A DNA stretch of 32,338 nt from a virus. A program made the position numbers and the translations under genes. Positions 7,920 through 15,750 of the stretch are shown one piece after another; the first letter of the stretch is position 1, and each line of letters begins with the position of its first letter. Below the pieces are notes generated by a model, which saw only the letters and a list, made by a program, of their open reading frames with translations, was not told the origin of the DNA and did not search any database. The stretch is taken from IMG/VR virus record IMGVR_UViG_3300028843_000438, positions 1 to 32,338 of that record. One strand, written 5' to 3'.

Positions 7920-8071
7920 TTTTCGTTTATGTACCAATAGGCCATAAGAAGCCCTACAGCAGGTACTACAACTGCCAGTAAAACCTGCAAAGTACCGAAG
8001 AGATGTACCAAAATGGCCGCTATAAATAGTACACCCACGAGAACACTTACGTACTTCACTATGTCTGTCAT
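7916..8071 (-). CDS. small two-helix membrane protein, 51 aa, convergent with terL
   Basis: A 51-codon minus-strand frame from ATG at 8071 to TAG at 7916, beginning MTDIVKYVSVLVG. It is almost entirely hydrophobic, with two helices at about residues 7-26 and 29-47 and the ending MAYWYINEN. That is the size and shape of a class II holin, but many tiny membrane proteins look the same. It overlaps the terL stop by 4 nt. No strong promoter is evident. It points opposite to the virion genes, as does the next ORF at 8257-8466. Confidence 0.45.
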   Translation of the reverse strand: MTDIVKYVSVLVGVLFIAAILVHLFGTLQVLLAVVVPAVGLLMAYWYINEN

Positions 8072-8256
8072 AATACTAGCAAAGAGCTAATAGCTTATCT
8101 GATTTGCGTAGAATTTAGGAAATATTTAGGGAAGTATTTAGAGATTTTAACGATGATTGCGTTATTGCCATAGCTCTTGCCAGTTTGGATTGCTGAACAG
8201 CATTCCCACAAAGTCCTCAGGCGGATTTATGGGGGCGACTGGTTGATTTCATTCGA

Positions 8257-8466
8257 TCATTTTGCAATGCGTTCTAAAATTATGTCTTTCAAACAGTCTC
8301 TCAAAGTCTGTTCGTCAACATCCCATAACAACCTAAACCTATGAACCTCCTCAGTTAACTCTTCCAAGTTCGTGCTTTTCATAAGATCTGGGATGTCTTT
8401 CTTGTTCCAAAGCATTAACATACCTAGAACCAATTTTACTTTGTCTTTTACATCTTCCGTGACCAC
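8257..8466 (-). CDS. hypothetical protein, 69 aa
   Basis: A minus-strand frame with a GTG start (VTEDVKDKVKLV...). It is predicted to be mostly helical, soluble and acidic/basic mixed (LEELTEEVHRFRLLWDVDEQ). No family is recognised. It is divergent from the portal gene: the symmetrical TTTAAA of the portal promoter (8491-8496) lies about 25-30 nt upstream of this start and could serve both directions. The 185 nt between it and the small membrane ORF hold no convincing gene. Confidence 0.5.
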   Translation of the reverse strand: MVTEDVKDKVKLVLGMLMLWNKKDIPDLMKSTNLEELTEEVHRFRLLWDVDEQTLRDCLKDIILERIAK

Positions 8467-8488
8467 AATTTAACGAGTCTTTCCATTC

Positions 8489-8504
8489 TTTTTAAAGTCT
8501 ATTC
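8489..8504 (+). promoter_or_regulatory. virion promoter element P2 (portal)
   Basis: TTTTTAAAGTCTATTC, a perfect consensus copy; AAAGTC starts 25 nt before the portal ATG at 8519, so the mRNA is probably leaderless. Confidence 0.75.
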
Positions 8505-8518
8505 TCGCAAACGCTTCC

Positions 8519-9727
8519 ATGTTAAAGAACATTCTCAGAAAAGACACTCCACAACGCAAACCCATCACGCTGAAGTACGCCTCCGACAGAGCAGTTCTAG
8601 TCGATAAGCCTATCGAAAGCTCTCCTGGGTTCGACCCACGCGTAAACTACGACGAGTACGAGTACCTGTACAACATCAGCGAAGATGCTCAGGCCCACCT
8701 CGAGACGATCACGTACCTCGTCATTGGAGCTGGCTTCGAGTTCATTGGCGACGACAAGGGCGTTGAGAAGTGCGAGGAGTTTGCGAAGCTTGTAGGACTC
8801 CATGACATCCTCGAGAACGACGTTCTAACCCACCTGATCTTCGGCAACGCCTACAACTTCATAGTCGCAGACGACAACGAATTCGGCTTCACGCTGCAGG
8901 TGGTCCATCCTAAGAGAGTCAAGATCATCACAGACAAGTACGGCAAGATTGAGTACTATTGGTACGACTACAGTGTCGCTTTCGCTGGTGAGCCCAAGGA
9001 AAACGAGAAGTTCGACCCTGAGAACGTCCTCCACTTCCGCTTCAGGCAGTTTGCTGACAACATCTATGGCTTGAGCCTGCTCCACAACGTGTACAACAAG
9101 CTCTCCTTGAAGAACAAGATCGAAGCTACTGCTGCAGCAATGGCCCACCGCGATGCTCATCGCCTGCTCTGGGCCAAGGTTGAGATCTCGCCAGATGAAG
9201 AAGCTATCAACCCGAAGACTGGCAAGCCCTACGCACAGGAGAAGATTGACGCAGTGAACACCTTGCTTGCTAACAGGGTCAAGGATAACCAGGATGGCAC
9301 GTTCACAGTCAGCAACAACCTCGTTTTTGACCAGTCGGTTGAGCTGCACGACTTATCAGCTTCGCACGATTTTGCCGGCATTGCCAGGATCCTTGAGCAC
9401 CTGCAGAACCAGGTTGACAGAGCTCTGAAAGTCCCCAAGGTGTTCCTTGGAGAGCCAGAGGGCAGCAACAGAGCTACGAGCTACTCTCAGCGCCGCACGT
9501 TCATGTTATTCATTGAATCCATTCAACGGAAGTTCGAGGCAGAGATCAACCGCAAGCCGATCCCACAGATCACAGATGCAGACGTGAGAATCAAGTTCAA
9601 CGCTCCGATGCGTGAGGACTACAACGACTGGGTAGATCAGGCTGTAAAGCTGTACCAGGCTGGAATAGTGAATACAGCAGAAGCGAGGGAGTGGGTCGAC
9701 CTGCCGCCAGAACCTCCAAGTGAATAG
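8519..9727 (+). CDS. portal protein, 402 aa
   Basis: The portal forms the ring at the capsid vertex through which DNA passes and where the tail attaches. Position directly after terminase and before the MuF-like gene is classical. Sequence features fit portals of the SPP1/HK97 type: an acidic N-terminal clip region, a central LLHNVYNKLSLKNKIEATA helix, LQNQVDRALKVPKVFLGEPEG in the crown/wing segment, and the ending TAEAREWVDLPPEPPSE. The ATG at 8519 is fixed by promoter spacing. No frame damage is seen. Confidence 0.9.
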   Translation: MLKNILRKDTPQRKPITLKYASDRAVLVDKPIESSPGFDPRVNYDEYEYLYNISEDAQAHLETITYLVIGAGFEFIGDDKGVEKCEEFAKLVGLHDILENDVLTHLIFGNAYNFIVADDNEFGFTLQVVHPKRVKIITDKYGKIEYYWYDYSVAFAGEPKENEKFDPENVLHFRFRQFADNIYGLSLLHNVYNKLSLKNKIEATAAAMAHRDAHRLLWAKVEISPDEEAINPKTGKPYAQEKIDAVNTLLANRVKDNQDGTFTVSNNLVFDQSVELHDLSASHDFAGIARILEHLQNQVDRALKVPKVFLGEPEGSNRATSYSQRRTFMLFIESIQRKFEAEINRKPIPQITDADVRIKFNAPMREDYNDWVDQAVKLYQAGIVNTAEAREWVDLPPEPPSE

Positions 9728-9729
9728 CC

Positions 9730-10464
9730 ATGCCCAAGCCAGACAAGCTGCCTCAGCCAGTCACGAGCCCCATCTCAAAAATTTGGGTTCAGGAATATGT
9801 TAAGCAGTTGAAAAAGCTTCCTGCAGCAGCGAAGAAACGCATTGACATGCTGCTCGATACCATCGATGTCGTCGATGACAATGTGATTGAGCAGATCAAG
9901 ATGATCATAGGCGAAGAAGTAAACGCTGAGAAAGCAGGACCAATCATAGAAGAGTTCACAGCTCTCTTCTGGCAGCGGGGATCGCAATTTGCAATAAGGC
10001 AACTGAAGAGATACGAGATAACCCTCGAGATCCCCTTCAACCTCGCTATTCTCGACGACGAGACTCTTAACCATCTCAAAAATCTCCAGCTCGACCTCGT
10101 TACGGGCTTGTCTGAGGACTTGAAGAAGAAAGTTGCTTATGAGCTTCGAGAAGGACTACTGCAGGGAGAAGGCATAACGAAGCTCCGGGATAGAATACGC
10201 AAGGTCGCAGACATCGGCAAGAACAGGGCGGAGATGATTGCAAGGACTGAATCCGTCAGAATCTTCAACCACGCTGCCCTGACGAGGTATAACAATGCAG
10301 GAATCAAAAAGTGGCGTTGGTTAGCAGCAATGGACGAGAGAACCTGTCCAGTTTGCATGTCGAAGCACGGGAAAGTGTTCTCGGACCCTGCAGACCTACC
10401 ACCTCATGCATCACATCCTCGGTGCAGGTGTTGCATAATTCCTGTACTCCCGCAAGAACGCTAA
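9730..10464 (+). CDS. MuF/SPP1 gp7-like minor head protein, 244 aa
   Basis: The C-terminal third carries the head-morphogenesis signature: RTESVRIFNHAALTRY, then W.WLAAMDERTCPVCMSKHGKVF and PPHASHPRCRCCIIPV, with cysteines and histidines arranged as in the MuF fold. The N-terminal half is helical. These proteins bind the portal and are packaged in the head. The gene starts 2 nt after the portal stop and shares its promoter. Some MuF proteins carry toxin domains after the fold; here the protein ends directly after it, so no effector is present. Confidence 0.9.
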   Translation: MPKPDKLPQPVTSPISKIWVQEYVKQLKKLPAAAKKRIDMLLDTIDVVDDNVIEQIKMIIGEEVNAEKAGPIIEEFTALFWQRGSQFAIRQLKRYEITLEIPFNLAILDDETLNHLKNLQLDLVTGLSEDLKKKVAYELREGLLQGEGITKLRDRIRKVADIGKNRAEMIARTESVRIFNHAALTRYNNAGIKKWRWLAAMDERTCPVCMSKHGKVFSDPADLPPHASHPRCRCCIIPVLPQER

Positions 10465-10469
10465 TCCTG

Positions 10470-10486
10470 TTTTTTAAAGTCTATTT
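10470..10486 (+). promoter_or_regulatory. virion promoter element P3 (protease/capsid unit)
   Basis: TTTTTTAAAGTCTATTT, with AAAGT 25 nt before the ATG at 10501. The preceding gene ends at 10464, so the promoter occupies the whole intergenic gap. Confidence 0.75.
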
Positions 10487-10500
10487 TTGCATAACTCTTC

Positions 10501-11853
10501 ATGCCAAACCAGCTGGTAGTTAAGTCTCTCGAAATCAGAGACGACGAGAAGAACGTTTATGTCGAGGGCTACGCATCGGCTGCTGTTGAGGACCTCGATG
10601 GCGAGATAATCAGTGAACAAGCGCTGCAGAAAGTTGCCGAAGAGCTGACGAGAGAACCGTACAACAAGGTCTTCCTTGACCACGCCCCCTTCAAAATGAA
10701 CGCCAATTTTGAGGAAAAGCTTCCGATTGGTAAGATTATCGAGACCAGAGCCAAGGAGGTCGAAGGAAAGCTGAAGCTCTGGATGAAACTTGTGATGAAC
10801 AAAGCACATCCGTACTTCGAGGTTGTTTACAGGTCCATCAAGGAGGGATTCCTGAACGCCTTCTCGATCGGTTTTCAGGTATTGAGGCGTAAGGGGAACC
10901 TGATCACAGATTTGAAGGTTCTGGAGGTGTCCCTCGTGGGAATTCCTGCAAACCCTGAGGCTGTTGTGGACGATGTCTACGAAAAGCAGCTCAAAGCAGA
11001 TGTCGGGATCAAGGGAGTGGTCCCGAAGCACACCTTCCGCTATGGCAAGGATGACAGCGGAGACTGGAGTAAGCCGGATCTGCAGGATTTCACAGACAAA
11101 AGCTGGGAAGAGCTCAGCGATGAGGAGAAACGTAGGATAGCTGGACACTTCGCGTGGGCCCCGAAGAACCCACCTGACAGGTTCACGGATCTCAAGCTCC
11201 CGCACCACAACCCGGACGACCACGCTGTCAACTGGCGTGGGGTCGTTGCAGCAATGGCTTCATTATTCGGGGCTCGTGGAGGTGTTGACATTCCAGCGGA
11301 AGACAGACGCAAGGTCTACGAGCACCTTGCGGAGCACTACAGGGAATTCGATAGAGAGCCACCAGAGTTCAAAGCACTCGAAGAACTTGCAGCCGAACTC
11401 AAGACAATCTTGCAGGAAGAGGCCACTTCTAAAGAAGAGGCTGATGAGGCTTTAAAAAGTCTAAATCCGGAGCAGCAAAACATGGAGGAAGTTGAAAGAA
11501 TAAAACAACTCGAAACGGCCAACAGCGAGCTTGCCACCAAGGTCAGCGAACTCGAGGCACGCATCAAGGAGCTCGAAGAGGAAAACACCAAGCTCAAGGA
11601 AGCTAACGAAAAACTCAGCGAGGAAGTGAAGCAGTACGTCGAGCGCGAGAAGTCCGAGCTGGTTGAGAAAATCAAGTCGATTACCGACGAAGTCAACGAG
11701 GACGAGCTCAAGCAGAAGAACGTTCCAGAACTCAAGGAGATGTACCTCACGCTTCTCGAGACCAAGGTTCTCAAGGTCAAGACACTGCCTGCGAAGGTTA
11801 AGGTTGGTGGTGGAGAAGAAAATGAAGAAGTGAGCTTTAAGGGGGTGTTCTAA
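10501..11853 (+). CDS. prohead protease fused to scaffold, 450 aa
   Basis: Residues 1-160 match caudoviral prohead proteases: VYVEGYAS near the start, catalytic His61 in FLDHAPF, Ser122 in NAFSIGF and the downstream EVSLVGIPANPEA strand. Residues about 165-290 form a separate conserved module (WSKPDLQDF, HFAWAPKNPP, WRGVVAAMASLFGARGG, HLAEHYREF) known as an accessory domain in several phage proteases. Residues about 300-420 are a long charged coiled coil typical of internal scaffolds. Protease cleavage would release scaffold and mature the capsid. A promoter copy and ATG inside the gene (11451, 11482) suggest that the scaffold is also made alone. Confidence 0.9.
   Translation: MPNQLVVKSLEIRDDEKNVYVEGYASAAVEDLDGEIISEQALQKVAEELTREPYNKVFLDHAPFKMNANFEEKLPIGKIIETRAKEVEGKLKLWMKLVMNKAHPYFEVVYRSIKEGFLNAFSIGFQVLRRKGNLITDLKVLEVSLVGIPANPEAVVDDVYEKQLKADVGIKGVVPKHTFRYGKDDSGDWSKPDLQDFTDKSWEELSDEEKRRIAGHFAWAPKNPPDRFTDLKLPHHNPDDHAVNWRGVVAAMASLFGARGGVDIPAEDRRKVYEHLAEHYREFDREPPEFKALEELAAELKTILQEEATSKEEADEALKSLNPEQQNMEEVERIKQLETANSELATKVSELEARIKELEEENTKLKEANEKLSEEVKQYVEREKSELVEKIKSITDEVNEDELKQKNVPELKEMYLTLLETKVLKVKTLPAKVKVGGGEENEEVSFKGVF
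11451..11467 (+). promoter_or_regulatory. internal virion promoter element P3b inside the protease gene
   Basis: TTTAAAAAGTCTAAATC within coding sequence. AAAGT begins 26 nt before an in-frame ATG at 11482, the same spacing as all other copies. The codons here (TTA and CTA for leucine) look chosen for the DNA motif. It would drive scaffold plus major capsid protein independently of the protease. Confidence 0.6.
11482..11853 (+). CDS. nested in-frame scaffold protein, 123 aa (internal start)
   Basis: The in-frame ATG at 11482 begins MEEVERIKQLETANSE, precisely at the onset of the coiled-coil scaffold, and lies 26 nt after a promoter element. The product would be a heptad-rich rod (ELEARIKELEEENTKL) ending in EEVSFKGVF, which could contact the capsid. 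Nested scaffolds within protease genes are known from lambda (Nu3 in C), but there they use internal translation. Here a dedicated internal transcript is suggested. Expression is inferred, not shown. Confidence 0.6.
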   Translation: MEEVERIKQLETANSELATKVSELEARIKELEEENTKLKEANEKLSEEVKQYVEREKSELVEKIKSITDEVNEDELKQKNVPELKEMYLTLLETKVLKVKTLPAKVKVGGGEENEEVSFKGVF

Positions 11854-12753
11854 ATGCCCATAACGACAACTGACCTGAGCACAGGAGTAATGAACAGACA
11901 GCAAGCAGACAGATTCGTTCAGATGGTTCAGGAGGAGGCTGTTCTGCTCAAGAAGTGCAGGGTCAAGACGGTAAACCACCCGAAGGGGCAGATCGACAAG
12001 ATAGGTGTTGCATCGAGAATTCTCAGATCTCCGGCTGAGGGAGACACAGTAGCAACAGAGGCAAGCGTTACGATAGGCAGCGTGAACTACGACACTGTCA
12101 AGGTCATGCTCAAGTACGGCATAACCATGGAGAGCATTGAAGACAACATTGAGAAGGAGAACCTGCCGAACACCATAGCGAAGATCATGGCCCAGCAATT
12201 CAGTGTTGATTTAGAAGACCTTGCAATCAACGCAGATACAGCCACCGATCCGGCAGCCGACGACTACGACTTCCTGAAGATCGACGACGGCTGGATAAAA
12301 CAGGGGGCAACTGGAACCCACACATACGACCACGCTGGTGCTGACATAGACAAGGAGCTCTTCAGCAATGTAATCAAAGCCCTACCAAACAAGTACCGCA
12401 GGCTCGGCCTTGCATGGATAATGTCTCCCAACCAGCTTGAGGCGTTCAAGGACTACCTGACGAACAGAGCTACTGCTGCAGGAGACGCATTACTTGTCAG
12501 CGATAAAGAGGTCATGCCGAGGGGTTTCCCGGTCATAACGCCACCCAAGTGGCCCGACGACCAAGTGTGGCTCACAATCCCGCAGAACCTCATAGTGGTC
12601 ATCCAGAGGAACATTATGGTCAGGAAGACAACTGCAAGCGATGAGGTCATCGATAAGGACCTCTACGCAAAGTACGCAATGACTGCAAGAGTTGATGCAA
12701 TAATCGAGGAGCCAGATGCAATTGCAAGGGCCATCAACGTTGCGGCTCCTTAA
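11854..12753 (+). CDS. HK97-fold major capsid protein, 299 aa
   Basis: Directly follows the protease/scaffold stop (TAA-ATG adjacent), with a purine-rich GGGGGTG upstream. The order protease-scaffold-capsid is diagnostic. The sequence fits an HK97-fold capsid: an N-terminal arm with FVQMVQEEAVLLKKC, a spine-helix region ENLPNTIAKIMAQQFSVDLE, and an A-domain segment LGLAWIMSPNQLEAFKDYL followed by PRGFPVITPPKWPD and AKYAMTARVDAIIEEPDAIA. It would form the icosahedral shell. Its expression can be raised by the internal promoter in the upstream gene. Confidence 0.9.
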   Translation: MPITTTDLSTGVMNRQQADRFVQMVQEEAVLLKKCRVKTVNHPKGQIDKIGVASRILRSPAEGDTVATEASVTIGSVNYDTVKVMLKYGITMESIEDNIEKENLPNTIAKIMAQQFSVDLEDLAINADTATDPAADDYDFLKIDDGWIKQGATGTHTYDHAGADIDKELFSNVIKALPNKYRRLGLAWIMSPNQLEAFKDYLTNRATAAGDALLVSDKEVMPRGFPVITPPKWPDDQVWLTIPQNLIVVIQRNIMVRKTTASDEVIDKDLYAKYAMTARVDAIIEEPDAIARAINVAAP

Positions 12754-12776
12754 TCTCACTTTTTCTGGTGATCTAA

Positions 12777-13106
12777 ATGGTAGCAATTAAGGAGAACTTC
12801 GGTGTTGGTGGAGCTAATTTGGCCCCTAGTGGTGCTCAGGGATCTCCTGATTTAGCAACAGCGTTAAGGGATATAGCTGACGATCTTGCAGCAGTCAAAG
12901 ATCTCGTTAACGATCTCAAAGCAAAGTACAATGCCCTCGTTGATCTCGTCAATGAAATAAAAGCAGATTACAACGCACACTGTGCAGCTGCTGGTCTGCA
13001 CTACGACGGAACTGCAAGCGTGACAGATACAACAAACACCGTTTCAACTGCCGATGGGGAGAAGACGACAGTTCCGGATGTTACACCAAAGACAGTTAAG
13101 GCTTAG
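12777..13106 (+). CDS. small virion protein after the capsid gene, head fibre/decoration candidate, 109 aa
   Basis: It starts 24 nt after the capsid gene behind a GGTGATC sequence. Residues about 22-68 form heptads (LRDIADDLAAVKDLVNDLKAKYNAL) expected to make a trimeric or other coiled coil, followed by a low-complexity Thr/Asp-rich tail. Glycine-rich N-terminus. Placement directly after the capsid gene is typical of head decoration or head-fibre proteins, but I recognise no specific family. Confidence 0.6.
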   Translation: MVAIKENFGVGGANLAPSGAQGSPDLATALRDIADDLAAVKDLVNDLKAKYNALVDLVNEIKADYNAHCAAAGLHYDGTASVTDTTNTVSTADGEKTTVPDVTPKTVKA

Positions 13107-13117
13107 AGGTGGCAAAA

Positions 13118-13276
13118 ATGAAGCTGAAGCTCGTTAAAGCTCCAACATACATTTCAGCAGAATGCAGGCTGAAGAAGGGAGAAACTGTCGAAATCGAGGA
13201 CGAGAAGGTAGCAGAGAGGATGCTTGCTACAGGGCTGTTCGAAGAGGTCAAGGAGAAGAAAACTAAGAAGAGCTAA
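13118..13276 (+). CDS. 52-aa head-module protein
   Basis: ATG 13118 lies 5 nt after a GAGGTGG ribosome-binding site. The protein (MKLKLVKAPTYISAECRLKKGETVEIEDEKVAERMLATGLFEEV, shown here in outline only as MKLKLVKAP...GLFEEV) has the pattern of short phage head-module proteins: a beta strand, a GETVEI turn, then a helix ERMLATGLFEEV and a lysine-rich tail. Such domains also occur at the start of longer proteins next to connectors. It sits between the decoration candidate and the connector. The function is unknown. Confidence 0.6.
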   Translation: MKLKLVKAPTYISAECRLKKGETVEIEDEKVAERMLATGLFEEVKEKKTKKS

Positions 13277-13285
13277 TGACGAACT

Positions 13286-13720
13286 ATGGCATGGCCCACA
13301 ATTACCGATGTTCGTGAAAAGCTCGGTGATGCATATTCAACAGAGCCAACAGACACAGTAATTCAATCTTTTTTAGACAGACGTATTGCCCAGGTTAAGG
13401 AACTCACGGGAAGCGATTTTACAGATTCTGTTCCCGAGACTATTTTCAAGTGGGTTTTGAATTACACCTGCGCCGATGTGATTTTCAGGGAGCTTGCGGG
13501 TAAGGATGCAGCCGATGTGCTTGAGTATTCGCTGGGAGAACTGAAGGAGAGCAAGGATCCAAATGTCAAGCTTAAGCTAAGTTTGATCGAAGCTCTTGTT
13601 GAATCTGCGGACATAGCGTTAAAGCAATACTTCATGCAGCAGAAGAACTATTACGACTACGTTAGCGATGTTGAAGAGGAGTCTGATCGCTCGTTAATTT
13701 TCAGGAGGTCTGCTCCGTGA
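13286..13720 (+). CDS. head-tail connector (adaptor), 144 aa
   Basis: The N-terminus MAWPTITDVREKLGD, the central FLDRRIAQVKELTGSDF and FKWVLNYTCADVIFREL are the helix pattern of gp6/gp15-type adaptors that stack under the portal. Length and gene position after the capsid fit. It probably bridges portal and head-closure protein (19027-19341), although the latter is unusually far away. The stop overlaps the start of the next gene (GTGA). Confidence 0.65.
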   Translation: MAWPTITDVREKLGDAYSTEPTDTVIQSFLDRRIAQVKELTGSDFTDSVPETIFKWVLNYTCADVIFRELAGKDAADVLEYSLGELKESKDPNVKLKLSLIEALVESADIALKQYFMQQKNYYDYVSDVEEESDRSLIFRRSAP

Positions 13721-13953
13721 ACGAGGAGCAAATGGCAAAACTGTTCGAAACTCTCGGGGAGATCAAGGGCACACAGGAGCAGATACTGAGGAAGCAGGAT
13801 AGTGTTTGCAGGATATTGCACGACCATGAAAAACGCATAAATGACGTAGAGAAGGTACAGGAGAGGCACAAGACATATTTCAGACTGATCGGTAGTGCTG
13901 TTGGGATTCTTGCGACAGTTTTCGGGGCTGTTGCTGGTTTGTTTAGTCGCTAA
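13717..13953 (+). CDS. XhlA-like coiled-coil membrane protein, 78 aa
   Basis: GTG 13717 overlaps the connector stop by four bases. Residues 2-48 form a coiled coil (EEQMAKLFETLGEIKGTQEQ) with an RINDVEK segment, followed by one membrane helix at about 52-76 rich in Ala/Val/Gly. This is the architecture of haemolysin XhlA-like proteins, which accompany holins in Bacillus prophage PBSX. In an archaeal virus it could act in lysis or anchor assembly to the membrane. Its coupling to a connector gene is unusual. Confidence 0.55.
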   Translation: MNEEQMAKLFETLGEIKGTQEQILRKQDSVCRILHDHEKRINDVEKVQERHKTYFRLIGSAVGILATVFGAVAGLFSR

Positions 13954-13959
13954 ACTGTC

Positions 13960-13975
13960 TTTTTAAAGTCTAATC
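13960..13975 (+). promoter_or_regulatory. virion promoter element P4
   Basis: TTTTTAAAGTCTAATC, AAAGTC 26 nt before the ATG at 13991. Confidence 0.7.
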
Positions 13976-13990
13976 CGGTGAGGGAAAATT

Positions 13991-14674
13991 ATGGTATCTG
14001 AGTTTCCACCAAGGGGAGAATTGCAACTAGAGCCAGACTTCGGCAAGCAACTAATCGGCTACCACAGCAGGATCAAGCTGATAGCACAGCACTTAACAAA
14101 CGCCTTGATAAAGCCAATAACAGCGAACTATGTGCTGAGATATCCCGAACCTTGCCCGGCGGACGTACTGGGTAATGATTATCTCGAGGGTACTGCTGAA
14201 GCCTCAGTGGGCACTACGGAAAGTGGGAGCATTTCTGCAACCTTCACATTCCTGAATGTCAATGCCCTGAGGTTTGCTGGACTTGCTGAGATCGTTGTCT
14301 CTGCATATCTTGAGCTGAGGCAAGTTGATGGAACGTATCCTGGCACAGCGAGAATCACGACGATCACGGTCGAGCTGCTGAAGTACGATGTCGAATCAGA
14401 GCAAGCAACATCGCTCGGCAATGCAAGCAAGACTGTGAACAAAGAGATTTCCGGTACGACAACTGACAATACCACATTCTCAGAGCTTTTCGAGATTGAG
14501 ATTCCCAAGAACGATCCATTGATCATCGACGAGAACACGCTGCTACAGCTTAAAGTCACGGTTAATTTTGAAGCAGTGACAGATGCTTCAGCGTTGACGA
14601 CAACCATCGCAGCGGCGAGGATCAACTTCGCAAGGGGGAGCGAGAAGACGTTCGTAAGGCTTCCGCTTGTATAA
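13991..14674 (+). CDS. beta-rich virion protein, 227 aa
   Basis: After an N-terminal helical segment (about residues 18-45, GYHSRIKLIAQHLTNALI), the protein is Thr/Ser/Val-rich with alternating hydrophobic residues, as in beta-sandwich virion surface proteins. It has its own promoter and forms a single-gene unit inside the structural region. I recognise no family. Location between head connectors and the adhesin cluster suggests a capsid decoration or fibre component. Confidence 0.55.
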   Translation: MVSEFPPRGELQLEPDFGKQLIGYHSRIKLIAQHLTNALIKPITANYVLRYPEPCPADVLGNDYLEGTAEASVGTTESGSISATFTFLNVNALRFAGLAEIVVSAYLELRQVDGTYPGTARITTITVELLKYDVESEQATSLGNASKTVNKEISGTTTDNTTFSELFEIEIPKNDPLIIDENTLLQLKVTVNFEAVTDASALTTTIAAARINFARGSEKTFVRLPLV

Positions 14675-14680
14675 CTTTTC

Positions 14681-14696
14681 TTTTTAAAGTCTATCA
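14681..14696 (+). promoter_or_regulatory. virion promoter element P5 (adhesin unit)
   Basis: TTTTTAAAGTCTATCA, AAAGT 25 nt before the ATG at 14711. It probably heads the run of closely spaced genes through 17753. Confidence 0.7.
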
Positions 14697-14710
14697 GCTC
14701 GGAATAACAC

Positions 14711-15496
14711 ATGCTTGAAAGAGCAAGATACAAAACAGAATGGATAATCAACAAGTTCAGAGATCCAGATGGCAGGATTGCAGAGGCACTGAAAGCAGGA
14801 GCAAGAGTTGAAGAAGTGATTAACGCTTTTCCTGATGCTTTCATTGGGACAGAAGTTATCAAGGGGAATATTTTGCTTAATGAGGGCATCACAGAGATCT
14901 GGAACCTGGTAACAGGTGTGTTTGCTTCCGTTAGCGGGGAATCTATCGGCACGGGTGATGGTCTTGCAACTTCATTCTCAGCCACGCTTGCAAATACTCC
15001 AGTTAAGCCAGGATCGGTTACCGTAACGGATGGCACTGAGACTTTCACAGACAACGGAGATGGAACGCTTACGGGCTCAGCAGGCGGCAGCGGCACGATT
15101 AACTACGTAACAGGAGCAATAAGCGTTACATTCGCAGCAGCTCCAGCATCAGGAGCGAGCATTACGGTTGATTATAATTGGATTAATGTCTTCAACAGCA
15201 CTTACGCGCAGATAGGAGTGGGCGATGGCACAACTGCAGAGGATGCATTACAATCAGACCTTGTTGGCGTAAACACAGCTTACGTTGGAATGGACTCAGG
15301 TTATCCGAGCGTTAGCGGTCAAACAGTTAACTTCAGGGCAACTTTCGACGGAGCTACGGGCAACTTTACATGGAACGAATTCACGGTTAAACATTCAGGA
15401 ACAGCGATTAACCTTAACAGGAAGGTTGACACGACCAAGGGAACTAAGGCGAGCGGTGAGACGTGGACGATTACGATAAGCATAACGCTGAGCTGA
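14711..15496 (+). CDS. beta-sandwich virion/tail surface protein, 261 aa
   Basis: A helical N-terminal ~60 residues precedes a domain with the pattern GDGLATSFSATLANTPVKPG, SVTVTDGTETFTDNGDGTL, GTINYVTGAISVTFAAAP and ASITVDYNW at about residues 78-155. This Ig-like module recurs in tail-associated and capsid-surface proteins of many caudoviruses. A second beta domain follows (TYAQIGVGDGTT... to ITISITLS). It is probably displayed on the particle. It is followed at 6 nt by the next gene. Confidence 0.6.
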   Translation: MLERARYKTEWIINKFRDPDGRIAEALKAGARVEEVINAFPDAFIGTEVIKGNILLNEGITEIWNLVTGVFASVSGESIGTGDGLATSFSATLANTPVKPGSVTVTDGTETFTDNGDGTLTGSAGGSGTINYVTGAISVTFAAAPASGASITVDYNWINVFNSTYAQIGVGDGTTAEDALQSDLVGVNTAYVGMDSGYPSVSGQTVNFRATFDGATGNFTWNEFTVKHSGTAINLNRKVDTTKGTKASGETWTITISITLS

Positions 15497-15502
15497 TGAG
15501 GT

Positions 15503-15745
15503 ATGGTGGTAGTCAAAGTCGATGAAGTTGTGAAGTTACATAGAGAGGGTTTGAGGAGAGCGACAGTCAGCGTCTACACTGATACTGGTGAGCTAATTAA
15601 GACAGTTTCAACGGTTTTTAACGTTTTAGACTCAGACTGGAAGCTTAAGGCTATAAACGACTTGAAGCAGAAAGTTCTTGCAAGCAATACAGATGCCACA
15701 ACGCAAAGCGAGCTACAGTTGGCTATAGACGATGCAGTGTGGTGA
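15503..15745 (+). CDS. hypothetical small protein, 80 aa
   Basis: ATG 15503 is 6 nt after the preceding stop and the gene ends 5 nt before the next, so it belongs to the same operon. A beta-strand N-terminal half (VVVKVDEVVKLHREGLRR, VSVYTDTGELIKTV) is followed by two helices. No family is recognised; similar tiny proteins occur among virion surface gene clusters. Confidence 0.5.
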   Translation: MVVVKVDEVVKLHREGLRRATVSVYTDTGELIKTVSTVFNVLDSDWKLKAINDLKQKVLASNTDATTQSELQLAIDDAVW

Positions 15746-15750
15746 TGTAA

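Noticed and set aside
8160-8240. Minus-strand frame reading NPPEDFVGMLFSNPNWQELWQ
   Set aside because: It looks protein-like but has only about 26 codons between stops and no usable start; at most the remnant of a lost gene.
14179-15096. 305-aa minus-strand ORF
   Set aside because: It lies antisense across two well-supported virion genes and their promoter; its Ser/Val/Pro-rich, repetitive composition is that of a shadow frame.
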